Positions 4,715 through 5,265 of a stretch of 5,265 nt of DNA are shown here, one piece after another (position 1 is the stretch's first letter; the number at the start of each line of letters is the position of its first letter). Source of the stretch: DASYML01 sp034665545. Its GTDB lineage: Bacteria; Acidobacteriota; Blastocatellia; Pyrinomonadales; Pyrinomonadaceae. The stretch spans positions 1 through 5,265 of the forward strand of contig JAXDFO010000409.1 of assembly GCA_034665545.1 (NCBI GenBank). The letters run 5' to 3'. The translations under genes and the position numbers were made by a program. The notes beneath the pieces were generated by a model. That model did no database searches and was not told the DNA's origin. It saw only the letters and a list, made by a program, of their open reading frames with translations.

Positions 4715-5265
4715 TCATAGTTGCAATGCGGCTGTTTCTAAAAGTGATTTAATGTGCGCGGCCAACACCTCTACGTGCGGCTCCTGGACCATCGTGTGGT
4801 GCGAGCCGGGGACGAGAACTATATTGACCGGCTGCAAGGAGAGCCGACGCCATATCTCGAAAGGCGTGTCAATATCTTCCGGCGGAGCAGAGCCGTCTTG
4901 CGGAAAAGGCTCATCGCTCGCTTGAAAAATATTGAGTTTGAGGGGATAAGTTTGCGGGCGATAGTTGAGCGCGCAACGAAGCTTGGTATGGTACATCAGC
5001 AGCCACTCGCTAAACTTCTCTAAGGTCACTCCGGGCGGCAGGAGCGATGTCGTTTGGGCCTGTTCATAGAGGACGCCGAGTCGCATGGTTGGCCCAACCT
5101 GGGCCAGGTTGTCGAACAGGTCTTCGGCGTCCCAACCGATGAGGGCAGCAATCTCTGCGGCTGCTGAGAGAGGGTCGGATGTGACGGTCAGGTTATGCGC
5201 GTCGGAACTGGCGGCTGTTGATGGCGACATAGGGTCGAGCAGAGTGAGAAGGTCAATCTCTTCTC
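4715..5265 (-). CDS. C-terminal thioesterase end of an NRPS or PKS, partial
   Basis: The frame is open from the right window edge; 182 complete codons remain. The methionine at 5230 is internal, because EEIDLLTLLDP precedes it in frame and fits a type I thioesterase. The aspartate of LLDP (5236-5234) matches the catalytic Asp after strand six, and the first histidine of VPGSHHTMVQEPHV (codon 4801-4799) matches the catalytic His. The nucleophilic serine (GxSxG) would lie to the right, outside the window. LPPGVTLEKFSEWLLMYHTKLRCALNYRPQ (split: LPPGVTLEKFSEW, LRCALNYRPQ) is the helical lid region, followed by the last core strands. Such domains release the finished chain from the carrier protein by hydrolysis or cyclisation. 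A stand-alone type II thioesterase is possible, but the sequence looks more like a terminal domain. The stop at 4715 ends the cluster on this side; the neighbouring genes show no biosynthetic role. Confidence 0.85.
   Translation of the reverse strand, partial: EEIDLLTLLDPMSPSTAASSDAHNLTVTSDPLSAAAEIAALIGWDAEDLFDNLAQVGPTMRLGVLYEQAQTTSLLPPGVTLEKFSEWLLMYHTKLRCALNYRPQTYPLKLNIFQASDEPFPQDGSAPPEDIDTPFEIWRRLSLQPVNIVLVPGSHHTMVQEPHVEVLAAHIKSLLETAALQL

Noticed and set aside
5088..5098. GTTGGCCCAAC, the same palindrome as at 1311-1321
   Set aside because: It lies inside the thioesterase coding sequence and encodes the well-fitting VGPT; coincidence is the simpler explanation.
1..5265. CRISPR array, tRNA, rRNA, insertion sequence or integrase
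   Set aside because: No regularly spaced repeats, cloverleaf, ribosomal sequence, transposase or tyrosine recombinase motif was seen in either strand.

Overview
The window reads as a stretch of a GC-moderate soil-type bacterial chromosome. All credible genes lie on the minus strand. The gene set is a DUF4214-type remnant, an ECF42-type sigma factor with its YCII/DGPF partner, a DinB-family protein, a PliG-like lysozyme inhibitor and the end of a nonribosomal peptide synthetase or polyketide synthase. This suggests Acidobacteriota (Blastocatellia-like), but that is an inference from gene content, not from a marker gene.

Layout, from right to left in the direction of transcription: (1) 5265-4715 is the C-terminal end of a thioesterase domain, open at the window edge, which closes a biosynthetic megasynthase. 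(2) 4568-4044 is a DinB-family four-helix protein, preceded by a 17-codon out-of-frame mini-ORF with a strong ribosome binding site that stops one base before the dinB-like ATG. (3) 4039-3970 is an imperfect palindrome whose arms resemble integron attC core sites. (4) 3915-3523 is a secreted PliG-like protein. (5) 3522-3261 is a regulatory gap holding a promoter-like sequence that matches the ECF41/ECF42 style (TGTCGA-N17-CGTC). (6) 3260-2841 and 2787-1510 are a YCII/DGPF protein and an ECF42 sigma factor with a long C-terminal extension. They form one likely operon, probably autoregulated from that promoter. (7) 1509-1240 is a non-coding gap with hairpins and a second attC-like palindrome. 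(8) 1239-436 is an uncharacterised protein with two SseB-like halves. (9) 435-1 is a degraded region whose leftmost part encodes a DUF4214-associated C-terminal segment without a usable start.

The best-supported functional unit is the YCII-ECF42 pair. The most interesting unexplained structure is the recurrence of a GTTGTTGGCCC-type arm at gene boundaries, with two of the copies lying in imperfect palindromes. No integrase, tRNA, rRNA, CRISPR array or insertion sequence was seen. The sigma-factor operon is visibly richer in GC than its neighbours.
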